Shown one piece after another: positions 33,135 through 41,959 of a stretch of DNA of 64,000 nucleotides; the stretch's first letter is position 1, and each line of letters starts with the position of its first letter. The DNA is from CAYOLL01 sp964404765 [NCBI: uncultured Gemmatimonadota bacterium] (lineage in GTDB: Bacteria > 4572-55). The DNA is taken from NCBI GenBank assembly GCA_964404765.1, contig CAYOLL010000011.1:1-64000 (forward strand), written 5' to 3'. The translations under genes and the position numbers were made by a program. Below the pieces are notes generated by a model that saw nothing but the letters and a program-made list of their open reading frames with translations, was not told the origin of the DNA and made no database searches.

Positions 33135-35717
33135 TCAAAACCCCACCGTCACGCTGCCATACCCATTCCGCCCCGCCGCCGGGTAGTAATAGTTGCTGCC
33201 CGCCCAATCATCGTAATAGCCCGATGTTTCGTATTCCTTATCAAGCGCGTTATTCAGCCAGACCCTAAACGTCAGATCGCGCAGGCGGTTGACTTTGAGC
33301 GAAGCGTTCAGGTTGAGCACACCGTAGGGGTCAACTGTGCGCGTTTCGTCTTCCGTATTGTCCAAATACTGCTGGCCGGCATATTGATATTGGGCGGACA
33401 GGCTGACATTGCCCACAGCGGCCAATGTCCAATTCGCGGTAGCTCGCAGGTTGGCCAGTGCAGACGGAAATAAAGCAATGGTCTGGCCGTCCAACCGCTG
33501 CGGCTGCCCGTCCCACGAATAGGCGGTGAAATCCACAAACTCGTTCTGGCTGAAGGCGATGTTGCCGGATAATTCCAACCCTAAGGGTCTCGCCTTTTGA
33601 CCCTTAGGGTTTTTCCGTTGATCATCGTCAAACCCTAAGGGTTGAGAAACAAAACCCTTAGGGTTGATTTTGATTGCCGTGCTCAATTCGAGGCCCTGGT
33701 GCAGCGTTTTGTCGGCGTTGCCGCGCACGGCCCGGCCTTCTTCCACTACCTGGCCGTAAGGTACCAGCTCGTTGCGGAAGTCCATGCGATACAGGTTTAG
33801 CTTGGCGTTCCAGCTCCACAGATTGCTAATCTGTGCTACACTAAGGCCGAGCTCGTAATCGTAAACTGTTTCGTGTTGGGTCAACGGGTCGCTCCATTCC
33901 ACATAGCGAATCGAACCATCGGCCTTGTAGACGTTTTTGGATTTGGCAAAGAGCGGGTCCACGCCAAAATCGTCCGCGCCCTGCCATTGATCGAACATGT
34001 CGGCGTCGGTCGGCTCGCGCTGGCCGACGGAGAAATTGCCAAAGGCGCTGAGGCCGCTGGAAATTTCATAATTCACGCCGAGCTTGGGATTGAAAAAAGT
34101 GTAGTCCACCACGTAATAATTGAGTTCTGCGCCGGAGAAATTACCGGCCGATTTTTGCTCCATCGTGCGCTTTTTGTATTGCAGTTGCAGCTCGGCCATT
34201 AGACGCACGGACGGGGTCAGGGCGTAGTTTTCGTGGGCGTAGACGGTGGCCCACCACTTTTTGCCGTCGTAGTCGTAATAGCGCAGATTCGGTTGCGCAT
34301 CCGGCGGCAGATTGGACGCCCACTTGACCTCGCCCCAGTGCGACGACCAAAAATCGCTCAACTCGCCGCCGATGGCCAATTGTCCGCGTCCGGCGCTGTG
34401 CCGCACATCTAAGCGCGGCAGCCAGCCGATTTGATCCTTGTCCACCCACTTTTGCCGCACAATGTCGAATTCGCTGATCGTTTGACCCGTGCCGCCCGGG
34501 TAATAATCGTAACCGTGTGCGACCAAATCCGCCCCGGTCTTGAACGTCTCGTAATAACCTTCGCCATGCACGTAAAACAAAGTGTTGCTCAAGGTCAGAC
34601 CGTCGCGCAGCCGCCACTCGTGTTGCAACTGATATTGGGGCTGATTGAAATTGTCCGTGGTGGGCACATTGGCATGGTAATGCGTGGGATTGGCGCGATG
34701 ATTCAGCTTCAAGTCGGCCTCGGCCACGGCGTCCCAGGCCGCGTCCAGATGAAACGGGCCGCTAAAGATGTTGACGCGCGTGGTCATGTTGGCGTCGAAG
34801 CGGGCCGCGCCGATAAAGTAAGCCCAGGCGTCCAGACCGGAACGCTCGCGATAGCCGTCAGTCAGCACTTTGGAATAGCGGCCATACACGGCGTAGGTGT
34901 TGTTGATCAGCCCGGAGCGGAACTGGGCCGTGTATTTGCGTGTGCCGTAACTGCCAAAACCGGTGGTCAGGCTCACGCCTTGCGCGCCGGTCAGATTGTC
35001 CGTGACAACGTTGACCGAGCCGCCAAAACCGCTCAGGCCGACCATGCCACCCACGCCACGCTGCACCTGAATATCCTGCACACTCTCGGCCACATCGGGC
35101 AAATCCACCCAATAGACTTGGTGATCTTCCGGGTCGTTGAGCGGCACGTTGTTGATCATGACATTGACGCGCTGCTGGCCAAAACCGCGAATCTTCAGAT
35201 ACGAATAGCCGATGCCGTTGCCCGATTCAGAATAGCTGAGCAGATTCGGCGTTTCCTGTAGCAGCATGGGGATGTCCTGCCCCTGATTGGCCGCGGCAAT
35301 ACGCTCGTGATGCAGATTGGCAAAGGCCATAGGTGTGCGGCCGTCGGCCCGTGTGCCGGTGATGATCACTTCCTGGCCGGGCAGAATGGTCGGGGTTAAT
35401 TGGAGCGTCAAAACGGCGCTTTGACTTACGGACACGCGCTGCTTGCCGACGCCGTAACCGAGATGACTGGCGCTGATCGTATATTGGCCGTCGAGGATAT
35501 CAGCGATCTCGAATTGACCGGCGGCGTTGCTGACGGCTCCGCGGTTGAGCCCTTCCACCAGCACATTGACGCCGGGAATGATCGCACCGGAAACAGCGTC
35601 CGAAACCGTGCCGGAAACGGTAGCGCAATGGACAATGGACAATGGGCAATGGGCAATAAAAAGAAAAACGGCGAAAGTGCAGGTAAAAAATCGTAGATTA
35701 AAGATTGAAGATTGCAT
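33135..35717 (-). CDS. TonB-dependent outer-membrane receptor, predicted thiamine uptake
   Basis: 860 residues from ATG 35717, chosen for GGAGG at 35723-35727 and the signal peptide that follows; the frame extends 12 codons further. After the signal peptide comes a carboxypeptidase-like regulatory domain (VSGTVSDAVSGAIIPGVNVL, GQYTISASHLGYG), a plug domain (LKIRGFGQQRVNVMINNVPL, VQRGVGGMVGLSGFGGSVNV) and a beta barrel ending YGSVTVGF, with the terminal Phe typical of outer-membrane insertion. A TPP riboswitch lies in its leader, so I predict transport of thiamine or a derivative, as proposed for THI-regulated receptors in Bacteroidetes. A block of AACCCTAAGGGTT palindromes lies in frame at 33577-33668 in an extracellular or periplasmic stretch. 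Confidence 0.9.
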   Translation of the reverse strand: MQSSIFNLRFFTCTFAVFLFIAHCPLSIVHCATVSGTVSDAVSGAIIPGVNVLVEGLNRGAVSNAAGQFEIADILDGQYTISASHLGYGVGKQRVSVSQSAVLTLQLTPTILPGQEVIITGTRADGRTPMAFANLHHERIAAANQGQDIPMLLQETPNLLSYSESGNGIGYSYLKIRGFGQQRVNVMINNVPLNDPEDHQVYWVDLPDVAESVQDIQVQRGVGGMVGLSGFGGSVNVVTDNLTGAQGVSLTTGFGSYGTRKYTAQFRSGLINNTYAVYGRYSKVLTDGYRERSGLDAWAYFIGAARFDANMTTRVNIFSGPFHLDAAWDAVAEADLKLNHRANPTHYHANVPTTDNFNQPQYQLQHEWRLRDGLTLSNTLFYVHGEGYYETFKTGADLVAHGYDYYPGGTGQTISEFDIVRQKWVDKDQIGWLPRLDVRHSAGRGQLAIGGELSDFWSSHWGEVKWASNLPPDAQPNLRYYDYDGKKWWATVYAHENYALTPSVRLMAELQLQYKKRTMEQKSAGNFSGAELNYYVVDYTFFNPKLGVNYEISSGLSAFGNFSVGQREPTDADMFDQWQGADDFGVDPLFAKSKNVYKADGSIRYVEWSDPLTQHETVYDYELGLSVAQISNLWSWNAKLNLYRMDFRNELVPYGQVVEEGRAVRGNADKTLHQGLELSTAIKINPKGFVSQPLGFDDDQRKNPKGQKARPLGLELSGNIAFSQNEFVDFTAYSWDGQPQRLDGQTIALFPSALANLRATANWTLAAVGNVSLSAQYQYAGQQYLDNTEDETRTVDPYGVLNLNASLKVNRLRDLTFRVWLNNALDKEYETSGYYDDWAGSNYYYPAAGRNGYGSVTVGF
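33577..33668. repeat. Block of four AACCCTAAGGGTT units inside the TonB receptor gene
   Basis: Four half-palindromic units in about 90 bp, all in frame, encoding alternating NPKG and RPLGL/QPLGF segments (INPKGFVSQPLGF, RKNPKGQKARPLGL). The intergenic copies are at 24895-24979 and, degenerate, at 40960-41039. Confidence 0.8.
35626..35660. repeat. Tandem CAATGGA/CAATGGG repeat in the signal-peptide coding region
   Basis: About five 7-bp units. On the coding strand they give FIAHCPLSIVHC, the hydrophobic core of the receptor's signal peptide. Similar units end other genes at 18602-18641 and 57322-57347. Confidence 0.7.
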
Positions 35718-35788
35718 TGTTGCCTCCTTATAGAAATTGACGGAGGCAAACAAGCTGAAAGCGGATGGCTGGAAGCTGAGAGCTTGAA

Positions 35789-35872
35789 TCCTGTTCCCTC
35801 CGCCGGTATGATCCGGATCAGGTTCGACGGGTGCGTTCTCAGCCCGCTTATGGCGGGCGCCCCGACAGGAAA
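35789..35872 (-). promoter_or_regulatory. TPP riboswitch (THI element)
   Basis: Reverse strand: GGGGCGCCC stem, then GGGCTGAGA, ACCCGTCGAACCTGATCCGG and ATCATACCGGCGGAGGGAAC. This contains the conserved thi-box core CTGAGA...ACCCGT.GAACCTGATC.GGATAATACCGGCG.AGGGA nearly intact. It lies about 70 nt before the receptor ATG, so it would switch expression off when thiamine pyrophosphate is plentiful. Confidence 0.93.
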
Positions 35873-35905
35873 TTTATGTGAATAACTGTTAGAATCAACC
35901 ACACT

Positions 35906-35976
35906 TGCTAAGGTTAAAGTCGGTAAGAAATCAACAGTTTCAAGATCTTTGCAATCCTGAAGTGTAACCTTCGCAA
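35906..35976. repeat. Degenerate AACCTTCGCAAGGTT pair
   Basis: A partial unit (GCTAAGGTTAAAG) near 35908 and TGTAACCTTCGCAAGGGTAC at 35962-35981. It lies between the riboswitch and nupC. Nothing else is seen in 35880-36022. Confidence 0.45.
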
Positions 35977-36022
35977 GGGTACGCAACCTTTGGTCTATCC
36001 TTCATGTCGTCATATTTTCAAA

Positions 36023-37585
36023 TCAGATGAGCAATCCGGCGATAGCCGCGCACATAAAGGTAGCGAGACTGCCACCAATCATGGCGCGTAATCCCAGGCG
36101 GGCTAAATCGCTGCGACGCGTCGGCGCAATGCCGGCGATGCCTCCGATTTGGATGGCAATCGAAGCAAAATTGGCAAAACCACACAGGGCGTACGTCACA
36201 ATAATTTTTGAGCGGTCGCTAATGGCATCCGGCGTATTTTGCAACAGCTGGCTTAAATCCAGATAAGCTACAAATTCGTTAAGAACGGTTTTGGTGCCAA
36301 GCAACTGTCCGGTGATAGCGCAATCCGAAGGCGAAATACCCATCAACCAGGCCAGCGGCCAGAAAACATAGCCAAAAACGACTTGCAGATTAACCTCCGG
36401 ATGGCCAAAAATTCCCGCGACAGAACTAATGCCGGCGTTTAGTACGGCCACCAGCGCGATAAAAGCAATAAGCATGGCGGCTACATTCAGTGACAAGGTT
36501 AGGCCTTCGCTGGCGCCGCGGGCTGCAGCATCAATAACATTGGCATCAATTTTTTCAACATTCATTTTTACATCGCCGCGGGTCATGGAAGGCTCGGTTT
36601 CGGGATGCATGAGTTTAGCAATCACCAGCGATGCCGGCGCGCTCATCACACTGACAGAAATCAGGTGTCCGGCAATGTCCGGAAAGTAGCCTTTCAACAT
36701 GCCGACATAGGCGGCCAAAACACCACCGGCAGTATTGGCAAATCCTCCAACCATAATGGCCATCAACTCGGAATTTGTCATGGTATTCACGTAAGGCTTT
36801 ACGCACAAAGGCGCTTCGGTCTGTCCTAAAAAGATATTGGCGGCGGCTGAAAGCGTTTCGGAGCCGGATGTTTTCATTGTCCGCTGCATAATGCGGGTAA
36901 AAAAATTCACCACATGCTGCATAACGCCCAAATGATAAAGAACGGTCATCAGGGAAGAAAAAAAGATGATGGTTGGCAGCACATTAAAGGCAAAGAAACT
37001 GCCCACATTGGCCCATCCGGTCTGCATGTGAGGCAGGACAGGACTCATCAGCGGGCTGTCGGGATCAATAGGTGTTCCGACAGGCACGTTGTTGTGAATC
37101 AGATTGCCGAAAACAAAGCTTGCGCCCTGCTCAGTAAAGCCAAGCAGAGTGACAACGACATCATTCATTTTGGAAAAGAACCACCGACCGGGCGGCGTCA
37201 CCAGAACCAAAAATGCGAAAATCAATTGCAAAGCCGTGCCCCACATCACCATTCGCCAATCTACGGCTTTTCGGTTGGTAGAAAGCAGCCAGGCCAGACC
37301 TAACAAGCCCAGTATACCAATAATGGATTGAAGGCGGTTCGCCCAGGTCGAATTCGTACCCCTGCTTTTGAGATCGGCCAGATTGGTTTTTTTGATCTCG
37401 GACGAAGGCGTGGCTGGGCTTTCCTCGGTCGACGCGGCGGCGGGCGGCGGCGTAGAAGTGACGGCCGACTCGGCCACGGCGGACGCCGGCGCAACATCCT
37501 GAGCCTGGCCAGACCCGCACCACAGCAAACAGCCGCTCCAAAAAAGCAGGCCGCATAAAAAGAACTGAAACCGATTCGATCGCAT
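36023..37585 (-). CDS. Concentrative nucleoside transporter (NupC/CNT family)
   Basis: 520 residues. The first ~85 residues are a signal-like helix (FFLCGLLFWSGCLLWCGSGQAQ) plus an Ala/Pro/Ser linker, an extension not present in NupC of E. coli. The CNT core follows with FFSSLMTVLYHLGVMQ, AANIFLGQTEAPLCVKPYV, MVGGFANTAGGVLAAYVG, ISVSVMSAPASLVIAKLM and a C-terminal helical part (FGYVFWPLAWLMGIS, NEFVAYLDL, YALCGFANFASIAIQIGGI). GQTEAPL and the NEF motif bind nucleoside and cation. It imports nucleosides with Na+ or H+. AGGAGA precedes the ATG. It is upstream of the riboswitch, not under it. Confidence 0.92.
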   Translation of the reverse strand: MRSNRFQFFLCGLLFWSGCLLWCGSGQAQDVAPASAVAESAVTSTPPPAAASTEESPATPSSEIKKTNLADLKSRGTNSTWANRLQSIIGILGLLGLAWLLSTNRKAVDWRMVMWGTALQLIFAFLVLVTPPGRWFFSKMNDVVVTLLGFTEQGASFVFGNLIHNNVPVGTPIDPDSPLMSPVLPHMQTGWANVGSFFAFNVLPTIIFFSSLMTVLYHLGVMQHVVNFFTRIMQRTMKTSGSETLSAAANIFLGQTEAPLCVKPYVNTMTNSELMAIMVGGFANTAGGVLAAYVGMLKGYFPDIAGHLISVSVMSAPASLVIAKLMHPETEPSMTRGDVKMNVEKIDANVIDAAARGASEGLTLSLNVAAMLIAFIALVAVLNAGISSVAGIFGHPEVNLQVVFGYVFWPLAWLMGISPSDCAITGQLLGTKTVLNEFVAYLDLSQLLQNTPDAISDRSKIIVTYALCGFANFASIAIQIGGIAGIAPTRRSDLARLGLRAMIGGSLATFMCAAIAGLLI

Positions 37586-37999
37586 GAATGATCTCTCCTT
37601 TCGAGTTATTCACCAGGGAAGCACAAAGGATACGAAAATGTTAGAAATATAATGTCAGCATAATCCGGCAAAATTTTCTAAGTCAGATTTAGTTTTAATT
37701 TTAATTTCGGATTTTATCAATTCTTTTATGATACTTGGGTGTTGGCAAATTCCCGTAATAAATTAATAAACATTGACAATATTATCGGGAATCTGGATCA
37801 GCAGCAATGTCTCATAGAAGCCGTATAAATTTGTATTAAAAAATAGGGGTAACAAGGAAATATGTCAAGAAGAGATTTAAGTTTTAAGTTAGTGCGACCT
37901 CACCGGGCGATAACGGCTACCGGTTAGTACAAGGCTGAAAATCAAACCGGTATTCTGGATGATAAATAGCAACACTTTTGGCTTGCTGCCGGAAAATGC
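37586..37999. other. Gene-free gap between nupC and the TPR lipoprotein gene
   Basis: A+T-rich leader region for two divergent genes. A 21-codon frame at 37862-37927 (MSRRDLSFKLVRPHRAITAT) has AAGGA just upstream, but nothing else supports it. No RNA or repeat family is recognised. Confidence 0.35.
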
Positions 38000-38027
38000 T
38001 TGACACTTTTCTCAAAACCTTTATACT
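38000..38027 (+). promoter_or_regulatory. Sigma-70-like promoter for the TPR lipoprotein
   Basis: TTGACA at 38000-38005, 16-nt spacer, TATACT at 38022-38027, about 55 nt before the ATG at 38084. Confidence 0.65.
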
Positions 38028-38083
38028 GTCTGCCGTTCATTAACTGATTCAATATTTACCAACTCATTAGGGAGGTCAAGCTT

Positions 38084-39145
38084 ATGAGATCGTTCCGTTT
38101 CTATGCGCTTTTGCTGTTAATTGCCGCGTTTGCTACACTGACCGGCTGTCAAAGTACAGCGATGAGCAGCGCAAAACTTTATGAGCAACAAGGCAAACCG
38201 GAAGAAGCCATCCGTGTGCTGAAAGAAGGCACGGTCAAAGAACCGGCTAACGCCGAGATCTGGTATCAATTGGGTGTTTTGCACGGCAAGCAAAACCAAT
38301 TTACAGAGATGAATGAAGCGTTAAACAAGGCCGCTTCCATGAACGCCGCATATCTGCCCAAAGCCGACGAGCAACGCAGCTTCTATTGGAAGACACATAA
38401 TAACAACGGCATTACGCTGGGTAATGAAAACAAAAATGAAGAAGCGCTAAAAGAGTTCCAATTAGCGGCGCAAATTGATGATAAAAAAGCGCAAAGTCAA
38501 TTTGGGATAGGCTGGATTTATGCCAAGTTAGGCAAGCATGAAGAAGCTGTCCCCCATTTAGTGAAAGCAACGGACATGGATCCGACTGACAAAAATGCCT
38601 GGCATCAGTTGATAAGTGAATACTATGTAATGAAGAAAGACGATGATTTAATAGCCGCATGCAAAAAACTGTTGCAAACACAGCCAACCGACGCTGTCGC
38701 GCTTGAATATGCCGCCCGTGCGTACGAAGCCAAGAAAGAAACGGACTCGGCAGTTCAATATTACGAACAAGTTGTAAAAGTTAAACCTAATGACGGCAAT
38801 ATCTGGTTTAATTTGGGCGCGCTTTACGGCACTTTGAAGAAATTTGATGACGCTGCCCGGTGCTTTAAAGAAACACTCAAGTATAGCGCTAACGACAAAG
38901 ACGCTTTATTCAATCTCACGCTGGTTTTGAATCGTCTGGAAAAATATGACGATGCACTGATGTACGCGGAGCAGCTTATCAAAGTGCAACCGGACAAGCC
39001 TGAAGGTCATCGTTTACAAGGTGAGGCCTATCGCGGGATGGCCGAAAAGTTTGAAAAGTCCGGCAACGAAGCTAAAGCCGACGAGTATAAGACAAAAACC
39101 GCCCAATCCTATAAAAAAGCTCAGGAATTAAGCGGTGGCGAATAA
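38084..39145 (+). CDS. TPR-repeat lipoprotein
   Basis: 353 residues. The signal peptide ends in a lipobox, TLTGC, so Cys22 would be lipidated and the protein anchored in a membrane after LspA cleavage. About eight TPR units follow (AKLYEQQGKPEEAIRVLKEG, EIWYQLGVLHGKQNQFTEM, IWFNLGALYGTLKKFDDAA). GGGAGG precedes the ATG. TPR lipoproteins scaffold envelope complexes or secretion machines; no partner is indicated. It is monocistronic and followed by tRNA genes. Confidence 0.85.
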   Translation: MRSFRFYALLLLIAAFATLTGCQSTAMSSAKLYEQQGKPEEAIRVLKEGTVKEPANAEIWYQLGVLHGKQNQFTEMNEALNKAASMNAAYLPKADEQRSFYWKTHNNNGITLGNENKNEEALKEFQLAAQIDDKKAQSQFGIGWIYAKLGKHEEAVPHLVKATDMDPTDKNAWHQLISEYYVMKKDDDLIAACKKLLQTQPTDAVALEYAARAYEAKKETDSAVQYYEQVVKVKPNDGNIWFNLGALYGTLKKFDDAARCFKETLKYSANDKDALFNLTLVLNRLEKYDDALMYAEQLIKVQPDKPEGHRLQGEAYRGMAEKFEKSGNEAKADEYKTKTAQSYKKAQELSGGE

Positions 39146-39246
39146 GCGCGTTGTTTGTTAATCGAGGGAAACATTACCCTTTTGTAACCCCGGTAAGCAC
39201 GCTCCGAAGATTTTATTTTAAATTTTAGAACACCCTGATTTTTTTA

Positions 39247-39275
39247 TTGACATAAGCCTCAAACGTTACTATTTT
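39247..39275 (+). promoter_or_regulatory. Promoter for the tRNA cluster
   Basis: TTGACA at 39247-39252, 17-nt spacer, TATTTT at 39270-39275, 15 nt before tRNA-Asp. Confidence 0.6.
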
Positions 39276-39289
39276 AAATGCACATTTAT

Positions 39290-39366
39290 GGGGTCGTAGT
39301 TCAGCTGGTTAGAACGCTGGCCTGTCAAGCCAGAGGTCGCGAGTTCAAGTCTCGTCGACCCCGCCA
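39290..39366 (+). tRNA. tRNA-Asp (GTC)
   Basis: 77 nt with the CCA end encoded. The acceptor GGGGTCG pairs with CGACCCC, the anticodon loop is CTGTCAA, and the T arm contains GTTCAAGTC. Confidence 0.97.
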
Positions 39367-39373
39367 TTGAATG

Positions 39374-39408
39374 AAAATTGCAGAGGTCCAAAGCCTCTGC
39401 AATTTTTT
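39374..39408 (+). terminator. Rho-independent terminator after tRNA-Asp
   Basis: AAAATTGCAGAGG and CCTCTGCAATTTT form a 13-bp stem with a 7-nt loop followed by T residues. It may end tRNA-Asp transcription, or serve only partly, since two more tRNA genes follow. Confidence 0.7.
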
Positions 39409-39425
39409 ACTATAAGGGGACTGAT

Positions 39426-39501
<76 letters not shown>

Positions 39502-39534
39502 TCCTCTTCTAACGGTAGGATTATTAAGTGGAAT

Positions 39535-39610
39535 GCTGGCGTAGCTCAGCTGGTAGAGCAGCTGATTCGTAATCAGCAGGTCAACGGTTCAATTCCGCTC
39601 GCCAGCTCCA
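39535..39610 (+). tRNA. tRNA-Thr (CGT)
   Basis: 76 nt, CCA encoded. Acceptor GCTGGCG / CGCCAGC, anticodon loop TTCGTAA giving anticodon CGT (reads ACG). The D arm is AGCTCAGCTGGTAGAGC. Confidence 0.96.
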
Positions 39611-39638
39611 CTTGTCCTGCCGTTTTTTTATCAAAAAT

Positions 39639-39719
39639 GTAACTATTCAGTAACCGAGGCCCCGCTGGGTCTTTTCCCATTCGTGTCTATTTGTGTTCAT
39701 TAAGTGGCTGAATAGTTAT
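39639..39719. mobile_element. MITE-like element 1 (8-bp direct flanks)
   Basis: An 81-bp element with perfect 11-bp inverted ends TAACTATTCAG / CTGAATAGTTA. It is flanked by direct copies of TCAAAAAT at 39631-39638 and 39720-39727, consistent with an 8-bp target duplication. The interior carries the CGTGTCTATTTGTGTTCATT motif. No coding capacity. The rest of the gap to 39837 shows only the AGGAGG ribosome site of the sheath gene. Confidence 0.65.
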
Positions 39720-39837
39720 TCAAAAATTCAAATTGTGTCATTTCGTAATTTGAGCTGGTCGGCTTTTCAACTAAAACGTTTTCAACTTCATAATCTTACA
39801 TTTGTAATTACGAAGATACTACAAACAGGAGGTCTTC

Positions 39838-40935
39838 ATGGCAAACGTCATTTTGCCCGGTACATATATTACCGTCCGGGATGAAGGTCTGATTAGCGCC
39901 GGCGCTGTTAGTGTCGGTAATGTTGGTGTGGTTGGTACTGCAGACAACGGCGATGTTAGCAAGCCTTATATTTTAAGCGGTTTTATGGCTGCCAGAGAAA
40001 TATTCTCGCCGGTTCAGGAACAGGGCAAGGCGTCCAAGCCGGTAACCGGTAATTTACTTAGTACCTTAGAGCTTATTTTTGGTAATGGCGCTACCACTGT
40101 CTACGCCGTACGTGCCAAGGATGAAACAGCTGACGCCTATGCCGATGCGCTGGCCGCATTGGAGAAAGAAGTTGTTAACATCGTGCTGCTGGCCGGACAA
40201 GATGCCGGTAAAAGCGACATGGTGCTTAAACTTAAGAATCATTTGGATTTTACCGAAGGGATTCAGCGCGAACGAGTCGGTGTTGTCGGCAGCAACGGCA
40301 CAACGGACGCCAAGAAAATCAGCAATGGTATTGATCTCGTTACAAACGACAAAGGCCGCCTGATTTATGTCGCGCCCGGTCTAAAATTGAAGCGCCGCAA
40401 TCCAGCCACCGGCGAAGAAACCGAGGATGTTCTTTCTGGGGCTTACACGGCAGCGGCTGTAGCCGGATTGATTGCCTCTTTACCGGTTCAGACCAGCCCC
40501 ACCAACAAGACCATCAATATCAGTGGATTGGGCGCCGAATTCAACCATGGCCAATTGGAAAGTCTTGTGACAAGCCGTGTACTAACGGTCGAAAAGCGGG
40601 AAGGTTTTCGGGTCGTTAAAGGCATCACCACTTCCACCAACACGGCCTGGGCCCAGGTGACAACACGGCGTATTGTCGACAAAGCCATCTACGGCGTTCG
40701 ATCCTCATGCAATCCCTACATTGGCAAGCTGAATAATGATCGTGTTCGTGGCGCAATGAAAGCCACAATAGACGGCTTTTTGACCCGAATGGTTGAAGAA
40801 GAGGCACTTAAAACGTACAAGCTGGAAGTCAGCGCTACACGCGCCCAGGAAATTGCCGGGCAGTGTATGGTCAATATGACTTTGCAGCCCACGTTTAGCA
40901 TTGATTACATCATGGTGACCATGTACTTAGGCTAA
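39838..40935 (+). CDS. Contractile tail sheath protein
   Basis: 365 residues, start at ATG 39838 behind AGGAGG. The N-terminus MANVILPGTYITVRDEGLI is the sheath-family opening. The middle has a domain with VVNIVLLAGQDAG and GRLIYVAPGL, and the C-terminus has TRRIVDKAIYGVRSSCNPYIGKLNNDRVRGAMKATIDGFL, the typical sheath C-terminal block. The sheath surrounds the inner tube and contracts to drive it. The length is at the short end for the family. It is the first gene of a module in the gene order of phage Mu tails. Confidence 0.85.
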   Translation: MANVILPGTYITVRDEGLISAGAVSVGNVGVVGTADNGDVSKPYILSGFMAAREIFSPVQEQGKASKPVTGNLLSTLELIFGNGATTVYAVRAKDETADAYADALAALEKEVVNIVLLAGQDAGKSDMVLKLKNHLDFTEGIQRERVGVVGSNGTTDAKKISNGIDLVTNDKGRLIYVAPGLKLKRRNPATGEETEDVLSGAYTAAAVAGLIASLPVQTSPTNKTINISGLGAEFNHGQLESLVTSRVLTVEKREGFRVVKGITTSTNTAWAQVTTRRIVDKAIYGVRSSCNPYIGKLNNDRVRGAMKATIDGFLTRMVEEEALKTYKLEVSATRAQEIAGQCMVNMTLQPTFSIDYIMVTMYLG

Positions 40936-40941
40936 TCATAA

Positions 40942-41070
40942 AGAAGAATATTCGTCTGACTAAACCCTAAGAGTTTTCCGTCAAACAGGGGCAAATACCT
41001 GAAAAAGTCTACAATTTCCAGGTAAAAAACCTTAGGATTTGGCCTTCGGTGGTGTTAAACGAATATTTGC
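40942..41070. mobile_element. MITE-like element 2 between sheath and tube genes
   Basis: AATATTCGT / ACGAATATT inverted ends enclose a degenerate AACCCTAAG pair and a CAGGTA hairpin. Direct copies of AATCATAA flank it at 40934-40941 and 41071-41078, again 8 bp. It occupies almost the whole gap between two tail genes that are normally adjacent. Confidence 0.6.
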
Positions 41071-41087
41071 AATCATAAGGAGTTTTT

Positions 41088-41597
41088 ATGCCGAATAATA
41101 ACGTATTCAGCGGCTCGGATGCAGCTTTGGTGCTGGCTGTTGATGACAGTTCAACCGAAGAAGGCAAGTTAGCCGACGGCATTCTGAATGAATATCAGTT
41201 GTCCAGCATTGTAGGTCGTTTACAAGAAGTCCAGGTCAAAGTCGAAAATGCAGTCCGACCCTATCATGAACTGGGAAAGCGTTTTCCGACTGAACTGCGC
41301 CCCGGTAATATCAACGTGACCGGCTTTGCCAAACGCGCCCATATCAATGGCGCCATGCTCAAGCTGCTACTTGGCGGCGGAGCACAAAGCCCGCCCGCAG
41401 CGGATCCGTTACCGCAGCCATCTTTTAACCTGGTCATTAGCATGAAAAATCCGGCCGTGCCGGGAAATAGCAGCAAGTTGGTTCTGTTTGGCGTCAAGTT
41501 TGATAGCTGGGCGTTTGCGCTGCCCGAAGACGATTTTGTGATGGAATCCGTCACCTTCAGAGCCATCCGCATCAGCACTGAAGAAACCAGCGCATAA
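41088..41597 (+). CDS. Phage-type tail tube protein
   Basis: 169 residues, start behind AAGGAG. The sequence follows tail-tube proteins of simple contractile tails: VENAVRPYHELGKRFPTELR, GNINVTGFAKRAHINGAMLKLL, FNLVISMKNPA, LFGVKFDSWAFALPEDDFVM, ESVTFRAIRIS. It would form the inner tube inside the sheath. Confidence 0.75.
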   Translation: MPNNNVFSGSDAALVLAVDDSSTEEGKLADGILNEYQLSSIVGRLQEVQVKVENAVRPYHELGKRFPTELRPGNINVTGFAKRAHINGAMLKLLLGGGAQSPPAADPLPQPSFNLVISMKNPAVPGNSSKLVLFGVKFDSWAFALPEDDFVMESVTFRAIRISTEETSA

Positions 41598-41611
41598 TTT
41601 GTAAGGTCACG

Positions 41612-41959
41612 ATGAACACAATCCAGTTGACACCAGAAGATTTGCTGGCCGGCGCAGCCGTCACGTATGACATTGTTGTGCCGCCGGACCTTCTGCAGCC
41701 TGGTGTTAATCCCACGCAAGCCGCGCAAGGCATTTTGCATCTGCGTCCGCTAAGCATTGGCGCTTTTCAACTGATTATGAAGGCCGCTAAAGCTGATTCG
41801 AGTTTAATACCGTTGCTGATGATCAAAGAAGCAGTGGTTCAGCCGACGCTGTCACTGGATCAAATTAAGCGGCTTCATCTGGGCCTGGTTAACTTTTTGA
41901 TCAACCACATTCGCGAAATCAGCGGGCTTGAGCAAAAAAAAACTTTGCTGACGAATTGA
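41612..41959 (+). CDS. Tail assembly chaperone, zero-frame product
   Basis: 115 residues. It begins MNTIQLTPEDLLAGAAVTYDIVVPPDLL and contains a helical region LSLDQIKRLHLGLVNFLINHIREISGL, ending EQKKTLLTN. The position directly after the tube gene, the helical nature and the A-rich slippery run before the stop match tail assembly chaperones (lambda G, Mu gp41). Such proteins hold the tape measure protein during tail assembly and are not part of the finished tail. Confidence 0.75.
   Translation: MNTIQLTPEDLLAGAAVTYDIVVPPDLLQPGVNPTQAAQGILHLRPLSIGAFQLIMKAAKADSSLIPLLMIKEAVVQPTLSLDQIKRLHLGLVNFLINHIREISGLEQKKTLLTN

Noticed and set aside
34431-35261. 276-codon forward frame opposite the TonB receptor
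   Set aside because: Antisense to plug and barrel sequence with known motifs; no start signal.
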